A program made the translations under genes and the position numbers. The notes under the pieces were generated by a model. The model ran no database searches. It had not been told where the DNA came from and was given only the letters and a program-made list of their open reading frames with translations. Shown here one piece after another: positions 1 to 8,259 of a stretch of 64,000 bases of DNA. Where the stretch lies: NCBI GenBank assembly GCA_014376435.1, contig JACMRL010000025.1, positions 1-64,000 on the forward strand. The letters run 5' to 3'. Each line of letters opens with the position of its first letter. Positions within the stretch are counted from its first letter, which is position 1. This DNA is from Bdellovibrio sp. GTDB lineage: Bacteria; Bdellovibrionota; Bdellovibrionia; Bdellovibrionales; Bdellovibrionaceae.

Positions 1-288
1 CGGATCACCTAAAGCTAAAACAACACTGCCGCTTGAGCTTGATAGATCTACGTTTGAAAAAGTCTCTGCATAAATTACGCACGTCGAAAGAGGGTTCATC
101 AAAGAAAACTTAAACTGCACGGAAGGTGCTTCCAGCGGAGTGCCGTCAGGCTTGTAGATCTTCGTTTGAAATGAAATTAATTTCGGTGCGGCAACCGCGA
201 TAGACACAGAAAATACGCTTAGAAAAACAAGCGTGAAAAGAAAAAAGAATTTCTTTAAATAGGTAGTGAAACCTAAACAGTTCTGCAT
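1..288 (-). CDS. Exported fibre/adhesin-like protein, N-terminal part (runs off the left edge)
   Basis: An open frame starts at an ATG at 288-286 on the minus strand and stays open to base 1, giving 96 codons with no stop. The first ~33 residues are a signal peptide: a short basic stretch, a long hydrophobic run rich in F, L and V, then a VAA-like cleavage site. The mature start contains ISFQTKIYKPDGTPLE followed by VQFKFSLMNP and CVIYAETF. I recall this pattern from the start of Bdellovibrio large exported proteins annotated as tail-fibre or cell-wall-anchor proteins, some of which were described as mosaic adhesive trimers; that link is inference. The C-terminal receptor-binding part lies outside the window, so function cannot be assigned. 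It is divergent from leuS. Confidence 0.7.
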   Translation of the reverse strand, partial: MQNCLGFTTYLKKFFFLFTLVFLSVFSVSIAVAAPKLISFQTKIYKPDGTPLEAPSVQFKFSLMNPLSTCVIYAETFSNVDLSSSSGSVVLALGDP

Positions 289-472
289 AGTTACTTATCG
301 GTTAATCTGCTGAAATACTTTACATCCTGAAATGAATCCCAGCTAAAAATTGATCGCTTGTTACGAAAGTCTAGCGATTGATCCCAATCTGAAACACTCA
401 AGAATTAATTCTTCCATAATGATCGTCATTTTAAACGCACCACTAAAAAGACGCGAACCGTTTTTCCTAAAA

Positions 473-510
473 CAGAAATTTTTCAGTTTTTGCAGACAAA
501 AAAATTTCTG
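473..510. repeat. Strong AT-rich inverted repeat upstream of leuS
   Basis: CAGAAATTTTT at 473-483 is perfectly complementary to AAAAATTTCTG at 500-510. A second small stem, TTTTTG with CAAAAA, can form inside the loop. The element lies just upstream of the proposed leuS promoter, so it may be an operator, or a leader hairpin if another promoter exists further upstream. No regulator can be named. Confidence 0.5.
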
Positions 511-533
511 AGGTGGATTTTAAGCACTTTTTA

Positions 534-562
534 TTTACATTCGATCAAGCGCTCGCTAAACT
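534..562 (+). promoter_or_regulatory. Predicted leuS promoter (leaderless type)
   Basis: TTTACA at 534-539 (5 of 6 consensus bases) and TAAACT at 557-562 (4 of 6) are separated by 17 bases. The -10 box ends 8 bases before the leuS ATG at 571, which would put the transcript start at or beside the A of the ATG. Read by eye; inference. Confidence 0.45.
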
Positions 563-570
563 CTTTCGAT

Positions 571-2967
571 ATGAAATACGATGAAATCGAATCAAAGTGG
601 CAAAAGATCTGGGCCGATCAAGAAGCCTACAAAGCCGACGCAAAATCTACTAAACCAAAATATTACGCGTTAGATATGTTTCCGTACCCATCAGGTTCTG
701 GTTTACACATGGGTCACATTGCTTCTTACACTCCGGGCGATATCGTTTCACGTTACAAACGTGCAAAAGGTTTTAACGTACTGCACCCGATGGGCTTTGA
801 TGCCTTCGGTTTACCAGCCGAACAATTTGCAATTCAAACCGGAGTCCATCCGGCGATCACTACGGAAAAGTCGATCGATTCTTTTCGCGCTACTTTACAA
901 AAATATGGTTTTAGCTACGATTGGTCCCGTGAAATTTCGACCGCAGAACCAGATTATTACAAATGGACGCAAAGTATTTTTCTAAAACTTTTTGAACGCG
1001 GCTTAGCTTACCAAAAAGAAGTTCCCGTTAACTGGTGCCCCGAACTGAAAACAGTTTTAGCTAATGACGAAATCGTCGATGGCAAATCAGAGCGCGGTGG
1101 CCACCCCGTTATTCGCGTGCCGATGAGGCAGTGGATGTTGAAAATTACCGATTACGCCGAACGTTTGTTAAATGATTTAGATAAAGTTGATTGGCCCGAG
1201 CGGACCAAAGAAGCTCAGCGTAACTGGATCGGTAAATCAGAGGGCGCCTTAGTTAAATTTAAAGTTAAAAACGTTTCGGATGAGCTAGAGATTTTCACCA
1301 CTCGCCCCGATACAATTTTTGGTGCAAGTTTCATGGTGGTTGCTCCAGAACATCCGTTAGTGAAAAAAATTACAACCGAAAGCCAAGCGGCGAAAATTAC
1401 AAATTATATTCAAGCGACTTCGAAAAAATCCGAAGTGGACCGCAAAGCTACGACTGAAAAAACCGGAGTTTTTACGGGCGGTTTTGCAATCAATCCGCTG
1501 AATAAAAAAGAAATTCCAATCTGGATCGCCGATTACGTGATGATGGATTACGGCACCGGCGCCATCATGGCAGTTCCCGGTCACGATGAGCGGGATTTTG
1601 AATTCGCAAAAAAATTCGATTTACCAATTCTTAGAGTTTTAGAATCAGAAGGCGAGCTACCATTCACCGGCGAAGGCAAATTAGTCAATTCAGAATTTTT
1701 AAACGGACTTTCAAAAAATGAAGCGATTAAAAAAATGATCGCGCACGTTGAAAAAGAAAATATCGGAAAAAAACAAATAAATTACAAATTACGTGATTGG
1801 TTATTCTCGCGCCAACGTTACTGGGGTGAACCGTTCCCAATTATTCAAACGCCTGATGGTACATTGAAAGCTGTTCCCGCAGATGAATTACCCGTTACTC
1901 TTCCCGACGTGGCAAATTACGAACCCTCTGAAACGGGCGAGGCACCCCTAGCAAAAAATGAAGCTTGGGTCCATTATCATAAAAATGGCCTCATTGGAAA
2001 ACGCATCACTGATACCATGCCCGGAGCGGCAGGCTCATCATGGTATTTTTTCCGTTACCCAGATTCAAAAAATGATAAAGAAGCCTACAGTCAAGAGTCC
2101 GCAAAATATTGGATGCCAGTTGATCTTTACGTGGGCGGGTCCGAACACACGGTAGGACATTTATTATATTCACGTTTTTGGACCAAGGTTCTTTTTGATG
2201 CGGGATTATCTCCGGTGGATGAGCCTTTTAAAAAATTAGCGCATCAAGGAATGATCCTAGGTCCCGATGGCGAAAAAATGTCTAAGTCACGCGGTAATGT
2301 AATCGCTGCGGACTCGGTCGCGAATGAATACGGCGTCGATGCGCTTCGTTGCTACGTTTGTTTTCTAGGTCCGATGGAAAAAGATAAACCTTGGTCTTCT
2401 TCAGGTATTGATGGAGTGAAAAGATTTCTAGATCGCATTTCAAGACTTGTTGTGAACGAAGAAACTCAAAGCTGTGTAGTGGATGATTCAGCACTTCCAC
2501 CGGAAGTCGAAAAATTATTACACAAAACGATTAAAAAAGTTTCAGAAGACATTGAAAACTTAAGTTTTAATACTTCAATCAGTCAGATGATGATTTTTGT
2601 AAACGAACTTTACAAAACAGAATGCCATTCTAAAAAAGCTTTGATGCCGCTTGTGCAGCTTTTACAACCTTTCGCGCCTCATATTGCTGAACAGTTGTGG
2701 GAAAAAATGCAAGGCACCGGTTTAGTGGTCAACGCGGCTTGGCCTCAGTTCAAAGCTGAGCTTTGTCAGGACGATACGGTAACCATGGGTGTTCAAGTGA
2801 ATGGCAAAATGCGCGGCACGATCGAGATCGCGTTAACGGCCGACGAGAAAACGGCCCTGTCTGAGGCCATGAAAATCACGGCCGTAGCCTCTGCGCTGGG
2901 TGGTAAAGCTCCGGCAAAAGTAATCTACAAAGTTGGCAAAATTTTAAATTTAATTGTTCCCCAATAG
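571..2967 (+). CDS. leuS: Leucine--tRNA ligase
   Basis: This cytoplasmic class Ia aminoacyl-tRNA synthetase charges tRNA-Leu. The HIGH-type motif HMGH is at residues 46-49 and the KMSKS motif at 569-573. The CP1 editing domain lies between them, with its threonine-rich TTRPDTIFGAS segment and the GTGAIMAVPGHDERD loop. The C-terminal anticodon-binding region ends in the usual small domain (VNGKMRGTIEI). The frame is open upstream to a TTG at 490, but MKYDEIESKWQKIW is where family members begin, and the earlier codons fall in the hairpin and promoter region, so ATG 571 is preferred. There is no Shine-Dalgarno sequence before it. At 798 residues it is slightly short, normal for LeuRS. It appears to be transcribed alone. 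Confidence 0.97.
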   Translation: MKYDEIESKWQKIWADQEAYKADAKSTKPKYYALDMFPYPSGSGLHMGHIASYTPGDIVSRYKRAKGFNVLHPMGFDAFGLPAEQFAIQTGVHPAITTEKSIDSFRATLQKYGFSYDWSREISTAEPDYYKWTQSIFLKLFERGLAYQKEVPVNWCPELKTVLANDEIVDGKSERGGHPVIRVPMRQWMLKITDYAERLLNDLDKVDWPERTKEAQRNWIGKSEGALVKFKVKNVSDELEIFTTRPDTIFGASFMVVAPEHPLVKKITTESQAAKITNYIQATSKKSEVDRKATTEKTGVFTGGFAINPLNKKEIPIWIADYVMMDYGTGAIMAVPGHDERDFEFAKKFDLPILRVLESEGELPFTGEGKLVNSEFLNGLSKNEAIKKMIAHVEKENIGKKQINYKLRDWLFSRQRYWGEPFPIIQTPDGTLKAVPADELPVTLPDVANYEPSETGEAPLAKNEAWVHYHKNGLIGKRITDTMPGAAGSSWYFFRYPDSKNDKEAYSQESAKYWMPVDLYVGGSEHTVGHLLYSRFWTKVLFDAGLSPVDEPFKKLAHQGMILGPDGEKMSKSRGNVIAADSVANEYGVDALRCYVCFLGPMEKDKPWSSSGIDGVKRFLDRISRLVVNEETQSCVVDDSALPPEVEKLLHKTIKKVSEDIENLSFNTSISQMMIFVNELYKTECHSKKALMPLVQLLQPFAPHIAEQLWEKMQGTGLVVNAAWPQFKAELCQDDTVTMGVQVNGKMRGTIEIALTADEKTALSEAMKITAVASALGGKAPAKVIYKVGKILNLIVPQ

Positions 2968-2973
2968 TCAATC

Positions 2974-3004
2974 TGGCCGCCCTAAAAAGCGGCCATTATT
3001 TGTT
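2974..3004 (+). terminator. Rho-independent-like terminator after leuS
   Basis: TGGCCGC (2974-2980) pairs perfectly with GCGGCCA (2989-2995) and is followed by a T-rich stretch. It starts 7 bases after the leuS stop codon and separates leuS from speA. Confidence 0.75.
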
Positions 3005-3083
3005 GCATCACCCGAAATAAGACGGTAATAAGTTTTTATAACTTTTGACCGTTTTGCCATGCAATTTTATGGAGGTTTCCCTG

Positions 3084-5129
3084 ATGACAAATTCCCTAAA
3101 CATTACGCCTGAGTCTTCACCAAAACCAGCGCCGGTTGCTGGTCAAAGTTCGGCCCACGTGCCGAATGCAAACATCGCGACGAACGTGCTGAATACCACG
3201 CACGCTTTCGCGCAAGTAAAAGCTAATGACTGGAGCGTTGAAAAAAGCGCAAAGGTTTACGGAATTAATAACTGGGGTAACGGATACTTCCGCATCAACC
3301 AAAACGGAAACGTTGCGGTTACACCAAAAGGCGAAAAAGGCCCGGGCGTAGATCTTTATGAGTTAACTCAAGAGTTACAAGATCGCGGTATTCGCATTCC
3401 GATTATGATTCGTTTTCCTGATATTATTAAAGAACGCGTTGAACTTTTACACAGTTGTTTTCAAAAAGCTTTCGCAGATCATAATTACAAAGGCCAATAC
3501 TGCGGCGTTTACCCAATCAAGGTGAACCAACAGCGTCACTTAGTACAAGAATTAGTAAAATACGGAAAAGATTTACGCCTAGGTTTAGAGGCTGGTTCAA
3601 AACCAGAATTACTGATTGTGCTTTCTTTGATGAACACACCAAATGCCGTGATTATCTGTAACGGTTTCAAAGATACTGAATACATCGAGACCGCGCTACT
3701 CGCGCAAAAGATCGGGCGCGAAATTGTCATCGTCGTAGATCGTAAAGATGAATTAAAAATTATCACCGAGACCGCAAAAAAATTAAACATGCGCCCAAAA
3801 ATTGGTTTCCGCGCAAAACTAAATACGCAAGGCGCCGGCAAATGGGTTGATTCCGCTGGAGCCCGTTCTAAATTTGGTTTAACCTCAATCGAAATTGTTG
3901 AAGGCCTTGAATTTTTAAAACAACAAAACATGTTAGATTGTCTTGAACTACTTCATTACCACATTGGTTCACAAGTACCCTCAATTCAAAGTATTAAATC
4001 TTCATTAAAAGAAGCCGCACGCTTTTACACGGAACTTCACGCCTTGGGCGCAAAGCTTAAGTATATCGACGTGGGCGGCGGACTCGGCGTTGATTACGAC
4101 GGTACGGGCTCGTCAGACTCTTCCGTGAATTATTCTGAGCAAGAGTACGCAAATGACGTCGTTTCAACTTTACAAACTTTATGCGACGAAAAAGGTGTTC
4201 CTCATCCAAATATTATCACCGAAGCCGGTCGTTCATTAGTCGCGCATCACTCCGTTTTGGTTTTCAACGTCATGGGCGTAAATAATCTTTACCGTGCTGA
4301 GCCCCCAATCCCGGCGACAAAAAAAGATCCGTCAATCATGCAAGAACTGCAATACACTTTTGAAAAATTGACGAAAGAAAACATCAACGAATGCTTCAAT
4401 GACTTATTGCAATCAAAAAATGAAACTTTAAATTTATTCACGTACGGAGTTTTAAATTTAACTCAACGTGCATGGTGCGAAAGTATGTTCTTTACGATTG
4501 CGACCAAAATTTTAACTTTGGCGCAGTCCACGCCAGACTGCGAAGATATCGTTTCTGAATTGCGTACAGTTTTATGTGATACTTATTTCTGTAATTTTTC
4601 AGTTTTTCAATCCGTTCCCGACTCTTGGGCCGTTGGTCAGTTATTTCCGGTAATGCCCATTCACAATCTAAAAGAAGAGCCTTGTCACGAAGCCACTCTT
4701 GCCGATTTAACTTGTGACTCTGATGGTAAGATTGAAAAGTTCATCGACACAGAATCTGGCGAAGTAAAGAAAACCTTGCGTGTACATCCATATGCCGAAG
4801 GCCAAGCACCTTATTATTTGGCTGTATTCCTAACGGGCGCATACCAAGAAATCTTAGGAGACTTACATAACTTATTCGGCGACACCGATGCCGTTCATAT
4901 TTCAATTCACGAATCTGGTTACACCGTCGATCACTACGTACCGGGCGACACCGTAACCGAAGTATTAACTTACGTTCAGTACGGCCGTGCAGAGATGGTT
5001 GATAACGTTCGTCAGTACACCGAAGAAAGTATCAACAACGGTAACATCACTAAGCAAGAAGCAAAGGCGCTAATCAAGCACTACGAAGAAGGCTTATCTG
5101 GTTATACTTATTTAGAAGAGATGGAATAG
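3084..5129 (+). CDS. speA: Biosynthetic arginine decarboxylase
   Basis: PLP enzyme converting arginine to agmatine, the first step of putrescine synthesis. Lys146 in GVYPIKVNQ is the expected PLP lysine of the alanine-racemase-like barrel. HYHIGSQ and DVGGGLGVDYDG follow, and Cys544 in LTCDSDGKI is the conserved active-site cysteine of the C-terminal domain. The 681-residue length fits SpeA (about 630-660). The frame opens at 3045, but GGAGG at 3071-3075 sits 8 bases before ATG 3084, so that start is chosen. The first ~45 residues are proline/alanine-rich and look like a disordered extension. The partner genes, an agmatinase at 10.1 kb and speDE at 59.2 kb, lie elsewhere in the window rather than in an operon with it. 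Confidence 0.96.
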   Translation: MTNSLNITPESSPKPAPVAGQSSAHVPNANIATNVLNTTHAFAQVKANDWSVEKSAKVYGINNWGNGYFRINQNGNVAVTPKGEKGPGVDLYELTQELQDRGIRIPIMIRFPDIIKERVELLHSCFQKAFADHNYKGQYCGVYPIKVNQQRHLVQELVKYGKDLRLGLEAGSKPELLIVLSLMNTPNAVIICNGFKDTEYIETALLAQKIGREIVIVVDRKDELKIITETAKKLNMRPKIGFRAKLNTQGAGKWVDSAGARSKFGLTSIEIVEGLEFLKQQNMLDCLELLHYHIGSQVPSIQSIKSSLKEAARFYTELHALGAKLKYIDVGGGLGVDYDGTGSSDSSVNYSEQEYANDVVSTLQTLCDEKGVPHPNIITEAGRSLVAHHSVLVFNVMGVNNLYRAEPPIPATKKDPSIMQELQYTFEKLTKENINECFNDLLQSKNETLNLFTYGVLNLTQRAWCESMFFTIATKILTLAQSTPDCEDIVSELRTVLCDTYFCNFSVFQSVPDSWAVGQLFPVMPIHNLKEEPCHEATLADLTCDSDGKIEKFIDTESGEVKKTLRVHPYAEGQAPYYLAVFLTGAYQEILGDLHNLFGDTDAVHISIHESGYTVDHYVPGDTVTEVLTYVQYGRAEMVDNVRQYTEESINNGNITKQEAKALIKHYEEGLSGYTYLEEME

Positions 5130-5136
5130 CGAAAAC

Positions 5137-5165
5137 AAAGGTGGGCACCCCGCTCACCTTTCCTT
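5137..5165 (+). terminator. Terminator-like hairpin after speA
   Basis: AAAGGTGGGC (5137-5146) pairs with GCTCACCTTT (5152-5161), nine Watson-Crick pairs and one G-T pair around a 5-base loop. It begins 7 bases after the speA stop. The T tail is short, so termination strength is uncertain. Confidence 0.6.
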
Positions 5166-5220
5166 TAAGCGCTAGCAAAACTAGACTCAAAATATCTTTA
5201 GCCCACTTCAAAAAACGTCG

Positions 5221-5249
5221 ATAACTACAATAGTTGTATTGTGAGTTAT
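5221..5249. repeat. Isolated inverted repeat between speA and the nucleotidyltransferase gene
   Basis: ATAACTACAATA (5221-5232) pairs with TATTGT-G-AGTTAT (5237-5249), twelve pairs with one bulged G around a GTTG loop. No T-run follows, so it is not a normal terminator. It could be an operator or a domain of a small RNA. Confidence 0.5.
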
Positions 5250-5286
5250 TCGGCATCCGGAACCTCCCTTAAAAAAGGAGACTCAG

Positions 5287-5400
5287 ATGCTCCATAAAGC
5301 GAAATCGGGGATACCCATTTCGCTTTATGCATTTTTAAGGCTAGTTATTTCTCGGGGATTATTTTTTCAAAAACTTCGCGCCAGTATTTTTCTTCTTTAG
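5287..5400 (+). CDS. Possible 37-residue small ORF behind a strong Shine-Dalgarno
   Basis: AAGGAG at 5276-5281 is 5 bases before an ATG at 5287 that opens 37 codons ending with TAG at 5400. The predicted peptide is basic and hydrophobic, beginning MLHKAKSGIP. A perfect 13-bp stem with a T-run (5293-5336) lies inside the frame, and its last 56 bases are antisense to the nucleotidyltransferase gene. These facts argue as much for a small RNA as for a peptide. No relatives are recognised; speculative. Confidence 0.2.
   Translation: MLHKAKSGIPISLYAFLRLVISRGLFFQKLRASIFLL
5293..5336 (+). terminator. Strong rho-independent terminator hairpin
   Basis: CATAAAGCGAAAT (5293-5305) is perfectly complementary to ATTTCGCTTTATG (5317-5329) across an 11-base loop that can itself pair GGG with CCC. 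A T5 run follows at 5332-5336. The T-run polarity is plus strand, so it terminates either speA read-through or a transcript starting between 5165 and 5290. It also separates the convergent gene at 5345. Confidence 0.7.
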
Positions 5401-6190
5401 CATAATCAGAAACGGCAATCGGCTCGATCAAACTGCTTTTGCTAACCAAAGTTTTATACCAAAATTCAAAACGCTCAATATCCTCCGGGGCTCCAAATTG
5501 CACCATGTGACTAATCGGATAATTTAATATTTTAACTGTTGGATCATCAAAAATAGCGGCTTGCAGCGCTAACGAAGTATAAAATTCGTTATGATAATTT
5601 AAATCTTGAGCGACTTGCGAAGCTAGGCACTGACCTAAAAACTCGACCGACTTAAAGTAATAAAGCCCGGCGGAAGTAACTTCGGTTTCAATTGCCTCCG
5701 TAAAAAACGCTTTTTCTTTTAATCGAAATACGCGATCTTGAACGACTTTTAAATGGCAGTATGAATTAGGACCCAAATAAGTAGGATGAAAACCTTGGTA
5801 CGAAACCACGGCCGCATCATAACCCTTTACCGACTCTTCAAATTTTTTTGCATCCCATATTATTGTGTAATCACAGTAAGTAACAATAACGGGTTCATCT
5901 TCATTTTCTAAAAGCGGAAGCGCCGCTAAGATTGTATCGACTGGTCCGCGCTCTGAATAATCGGTATAAACCACTTCGGCATCAGGTCTTAGGTTACACA
6001 CAACTTCTTCGATATCAGACGTGCGAAAGTGTTCACCGATTACAAAAAACAATTTCCAAGTAGCAGGAAAAGCTTCAATTAAATATTGGATTGCGGGTTT
6101 ACCGCCGACTTCGACCAAGGGTTTCGGATCTACAAAACCCGCATCTAAAAAGCGCTGGCCCTTGCCAGCCATCGTAACGATAACTTGCAT
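5345..6190 (-). CDS. Sugar-nucleotide transferase (NTP_transferase family)
   Basis: A 281-residue cytoplasmic protein. The nucleotide-binding start VIVTMAGKGQRF is followed by DPKPLVEVGGKP, the G-x-G-x-R...PK pattern of nucleotidyltransferases that join NTPs to sugar phosphates. YCDYTIIWD around residue 105 is in the right place for the metal-binding aspartate. The sugar substrate cannot be told from sequence. It starts 3 bases after the yejE-like stop codon and is the last gene of the transporter operon, an unusual pairing. It could provide a sugar nucleotide for envelope polysaccharide or be a hitch-hiking gene. Confidence 0.75.
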   Translation of the reverse strand: MQVIVTMAGKGQRFLDAGFVDPKPLVEVGGKPAIQYLIEAFPATWKLFFVIGEHFRTSDIEEVVCNLRPDAEVVYTDYSERGPVDTILAALPLLENEDEPVIVTYCDYTIIWDAKKFEESVKGYDAAVVSYQGFHPTYLGPNSYCHLKVVQDRVFRLKEKAFFTEAIETEVTSAGLYYFKSVEFLGQCLASQVAQDLNYHNEFYTSLALQAAIFDDPTVKILNYPISHMVQFGAPEDIERFEFWYKTLVSKSSLIEPIAVSDYAKEEKYWREVFEKIIPEK

Positions 6191-6193
6191 TGA

Positions 6194-7225
6194 TTAGCCG
6201 ACGGCAGACTTTGAATCGAAAGCATCACGTACGGCTAAGCCGATGTTGATCAATAAAGTTAATGTTAATACCAATGCTAGCGATGGATACCAAACTAACC
6301 ACTCCGCAGTCGTAAAGTATTTCTGTGCTTGTTGCAAAAGTTCTCCCCAACTTGGAGTTGGCGCACGCAAACCTAAACCTAAATAATCTAAGAATGCTAG
6401 GTAAGAAATATTCGTGGCTATGTCGAACGGCGAGAAAGTAACAATCGGAGTAATCGAATTAGGCAAAATATGTTTAAAAATAATTCGCGCATCCGAAGAG
6501 CCGATAGCTCTGGCTGCTTCAACGAATTCAAGCTTACGATACTGTAAGAATTGAGCGCGCATGTAAGTTGCAATTTTAGTCCAATCGAAAACACAAAGAA
6601 ACAAAATCAAAACGAATAAATTAGGAGTAAAAATTGAAATGATCGTAATCAAAATCAAAGTCACCGGCATCGTCTGAATAATTTCAACAACACGCATGCC
6701 AATTAAATCAACTTTGCCGCCGAAGTAACCCATCACCGAACCTAAAATAATTCCAACAATATAAGTTGCTAACCAAGCACCTACCGAGAAAATTAAGGTA
6801 TAGCGAAGTCCGTAAAGTAAACGCGTAAAAACGTCACGACCACGATCATCGGTACCCATAATGTTATACTTGGTTGGCGGAGATGGATATTCGGCAACGG
6901 TTTTATTACTTTCGTAAGGATCCCATTGCACAAGTGGCCATACGGCCCAGTCTCCTTTTTCTTCATGAAACTCAAGTTCACGATAATCCATTACATAAAT
7001 ATCTTCACGACCAAACTCTGTCGGGTGGTATTCCACGAACAATGGAAAATAAAGACGACCTTGATATTTCATTACGTGCGGCTGATTGGTCGCCCAAAAC
7101 TCCGCAGTGAAGCTTAAGAAAAATAATAAAGTTAAAAGCCATACAGAAAAAACAGCAATCTTGTTTCTTTTAAATCGGCGATAGCGTTTTAATGTTAAAT
7201 CATTATTTAGATATTTTTCGATCAT
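6194..7225 (-). CDS. yejE: Peptide ABC transporter permease, YejE type
   Basis: Inner-membrane permease of 343 residues. An N-terminal transmembrane segment (about residues 20-45) is followed by a large periplasmic loop carrying YFPLF and PSPPTKYNIMGTDDRGRDV, characteristic of YejE and its OppC relatives. The permease domain with about five further segments follows. The EAARAIGSSDARIIFKHILP stretch is the loop that docks the ATPase. It ends in AVRDAFD, as E. coli YejE does. The start overlaps the yejB stop by 4 bases (ATGA), indicating translational coupling. The complex imports oligopeptides. No ATPase gene of the YejF type is present in the operon. Confidence 0.9.
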   Translation of the reverse strand: MIEKYLNNDLTLKRYRRFKRNKIAVFSVWLLTLLFFLSFTAEFWATNQPHVMKYQGRLYFPLFVEYHPTEFGREDIYVMDYRELEFHEEKGDWAVWPLVQWDPYESNKTVAEYPSPPTKYNIMGTDDRGRDVFTRLLYGLRYTLIFSVGAWLATYIVGIILGSVMGYFGGKVDLIGMRVVEIIQTMPVTLILITIISIFTPNLFVLILFLCVFDWTKIATYMRAQFLQYRKLEFVEAARAIGSSDARIIFKHILPNSITPIVTFSPFDIATNISYLAFLDYLGLGLRAPTPSWGELLQQAQKYFTTAEWLVWYPSLALVLTLTLLINIGLAVRDAFDSKSAVG

Positions 7226-8229
7226 TTAAAATCAATCCGTGGATCAACCATCACATAAATAAAATCACTCATAATATTACCTAATAAAAGTAACATCGCC
7301 GAAATAAATGTTAAACCCATTATTACATTGTAATCACGTGATAAAATAGATTGATAACCCAAAAGACCAATTCCATCTAAATTGAAAATCGTCTCAACAA
7401 TTAATGATCCTGCTAAAAATACGCGTAAGAAACCACCCAAGCCGGTAGCTACTGGAATCATCGCGTTACGAAGTGCATGTTTAAAATAAACTGAGTTATT
7501 TTCTAAGCCTTTTGCGCGAGCCGTACGAACGTAATCGGATTTAACCACATCTAACATTGAGTTTCGAACCAACATGGTTAACTCAGTAAATCCACCCATC
7601 ACGTAGCAAGTTAAAGGTAAGATAAAGTGGTAAGCTCGGTCCCAGATTTTTCCAAGACTAGTCAGAGTATCGTAATCATCTGATTTAATTCCGCCGATGG
7701 GAAACCAATCAAAATAAGAACCACCGGCAAACCATACGATCAAGAAAATACCTAACACCAGCGGAGGTATCGAAACCATAATATACAGGACTATTCCCGA
7801 CACTTGGTCGAATACCCCACCCGCATTAATAGCTTTTTTCACACCCAGCGGAATACAAATTAAATAAGTTAAAATTAACGAAGCTACACCGAACTGCAAA
7901 GACACTGGAAACTTCGATGAAATCACATCGATTGCGGGTTCTTGATAAGAAAAACTTTCGCCAAAATCTAGGCGAGAAATGTTTTTCAACCAAATCCAGT
8001 AACGCTCGTGAATTGGCTTATCAAAGCCGTACTGCTTAGCCAAGCCGTCCAATACTTCTTGGGAGACACCTGTACCACGGCCACCTTCGCCGCCACCCAT
8101 GCGGATTTTTTGCAATTTTTGTTCAATCGGCCCACCGGGAGCCGTATTGATAATTAAAAATGTAACTAATGTAATCCCCAGGAATGTGGGGATCGCGATT
8201 AGAATTCGACGCAAGAGATAGGTCAGCAT
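7222..8229 (-). CDS. yejB: Peptide ABC transporter permease, YejB type
   Basis: A 335-residue inner-membrane permease with about six membrane segments. It begins with the usual LLRRILIAIPTFLGITLV helix. A glycine-rich periplasmic segment precedes GFDKPIHERY, shared with E. coli YejB, and the ATPase-docking loop reads SDYVRTARAKGLENNSVYFK. It ends with DPRIDF, the YejB signature end. It is about 29 residues shorter than E. coli YejB, mainly in the glycine-rich loop. It follows the binding-protein gene by 30 bases and overlaps yejE by 4, so all four genes form one minus-strand operon. Confidence 0.92.
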   Translation of the reverse strand: MLTYLLRRILIAIPTFLGITLVTFLIINTAPGGPIEQKLQKIRMGGGEGGRGTGVSQEVLDGLAKQYGFDKPIHERYWIWLKNISRLDFGESFSYQEPAIDVISSKFPVSLQFGVASLILTYLICIPLGVKKAINAGGVFDQVSGIVLYIMVSIPPLVLGIFLIVWFAGGSYFDWFPIGGIKSDDYDTLTSLGKIWDRAYHFILPLTCYVMGGFTELTMLVRNSMLDVVKSDYVRTARAKGLENNSVYFKHALRNAMIPVATGLGGFLRVFLAGSLIVETIFNLDGIGLLGYQSILSRDYNVIMGLTFISAMLLLLGNIMSDFIYVMVDPRIDFK

Positions 8230-8259
8230 TCGATTATATCACCTATAAGTTAATTAAAT

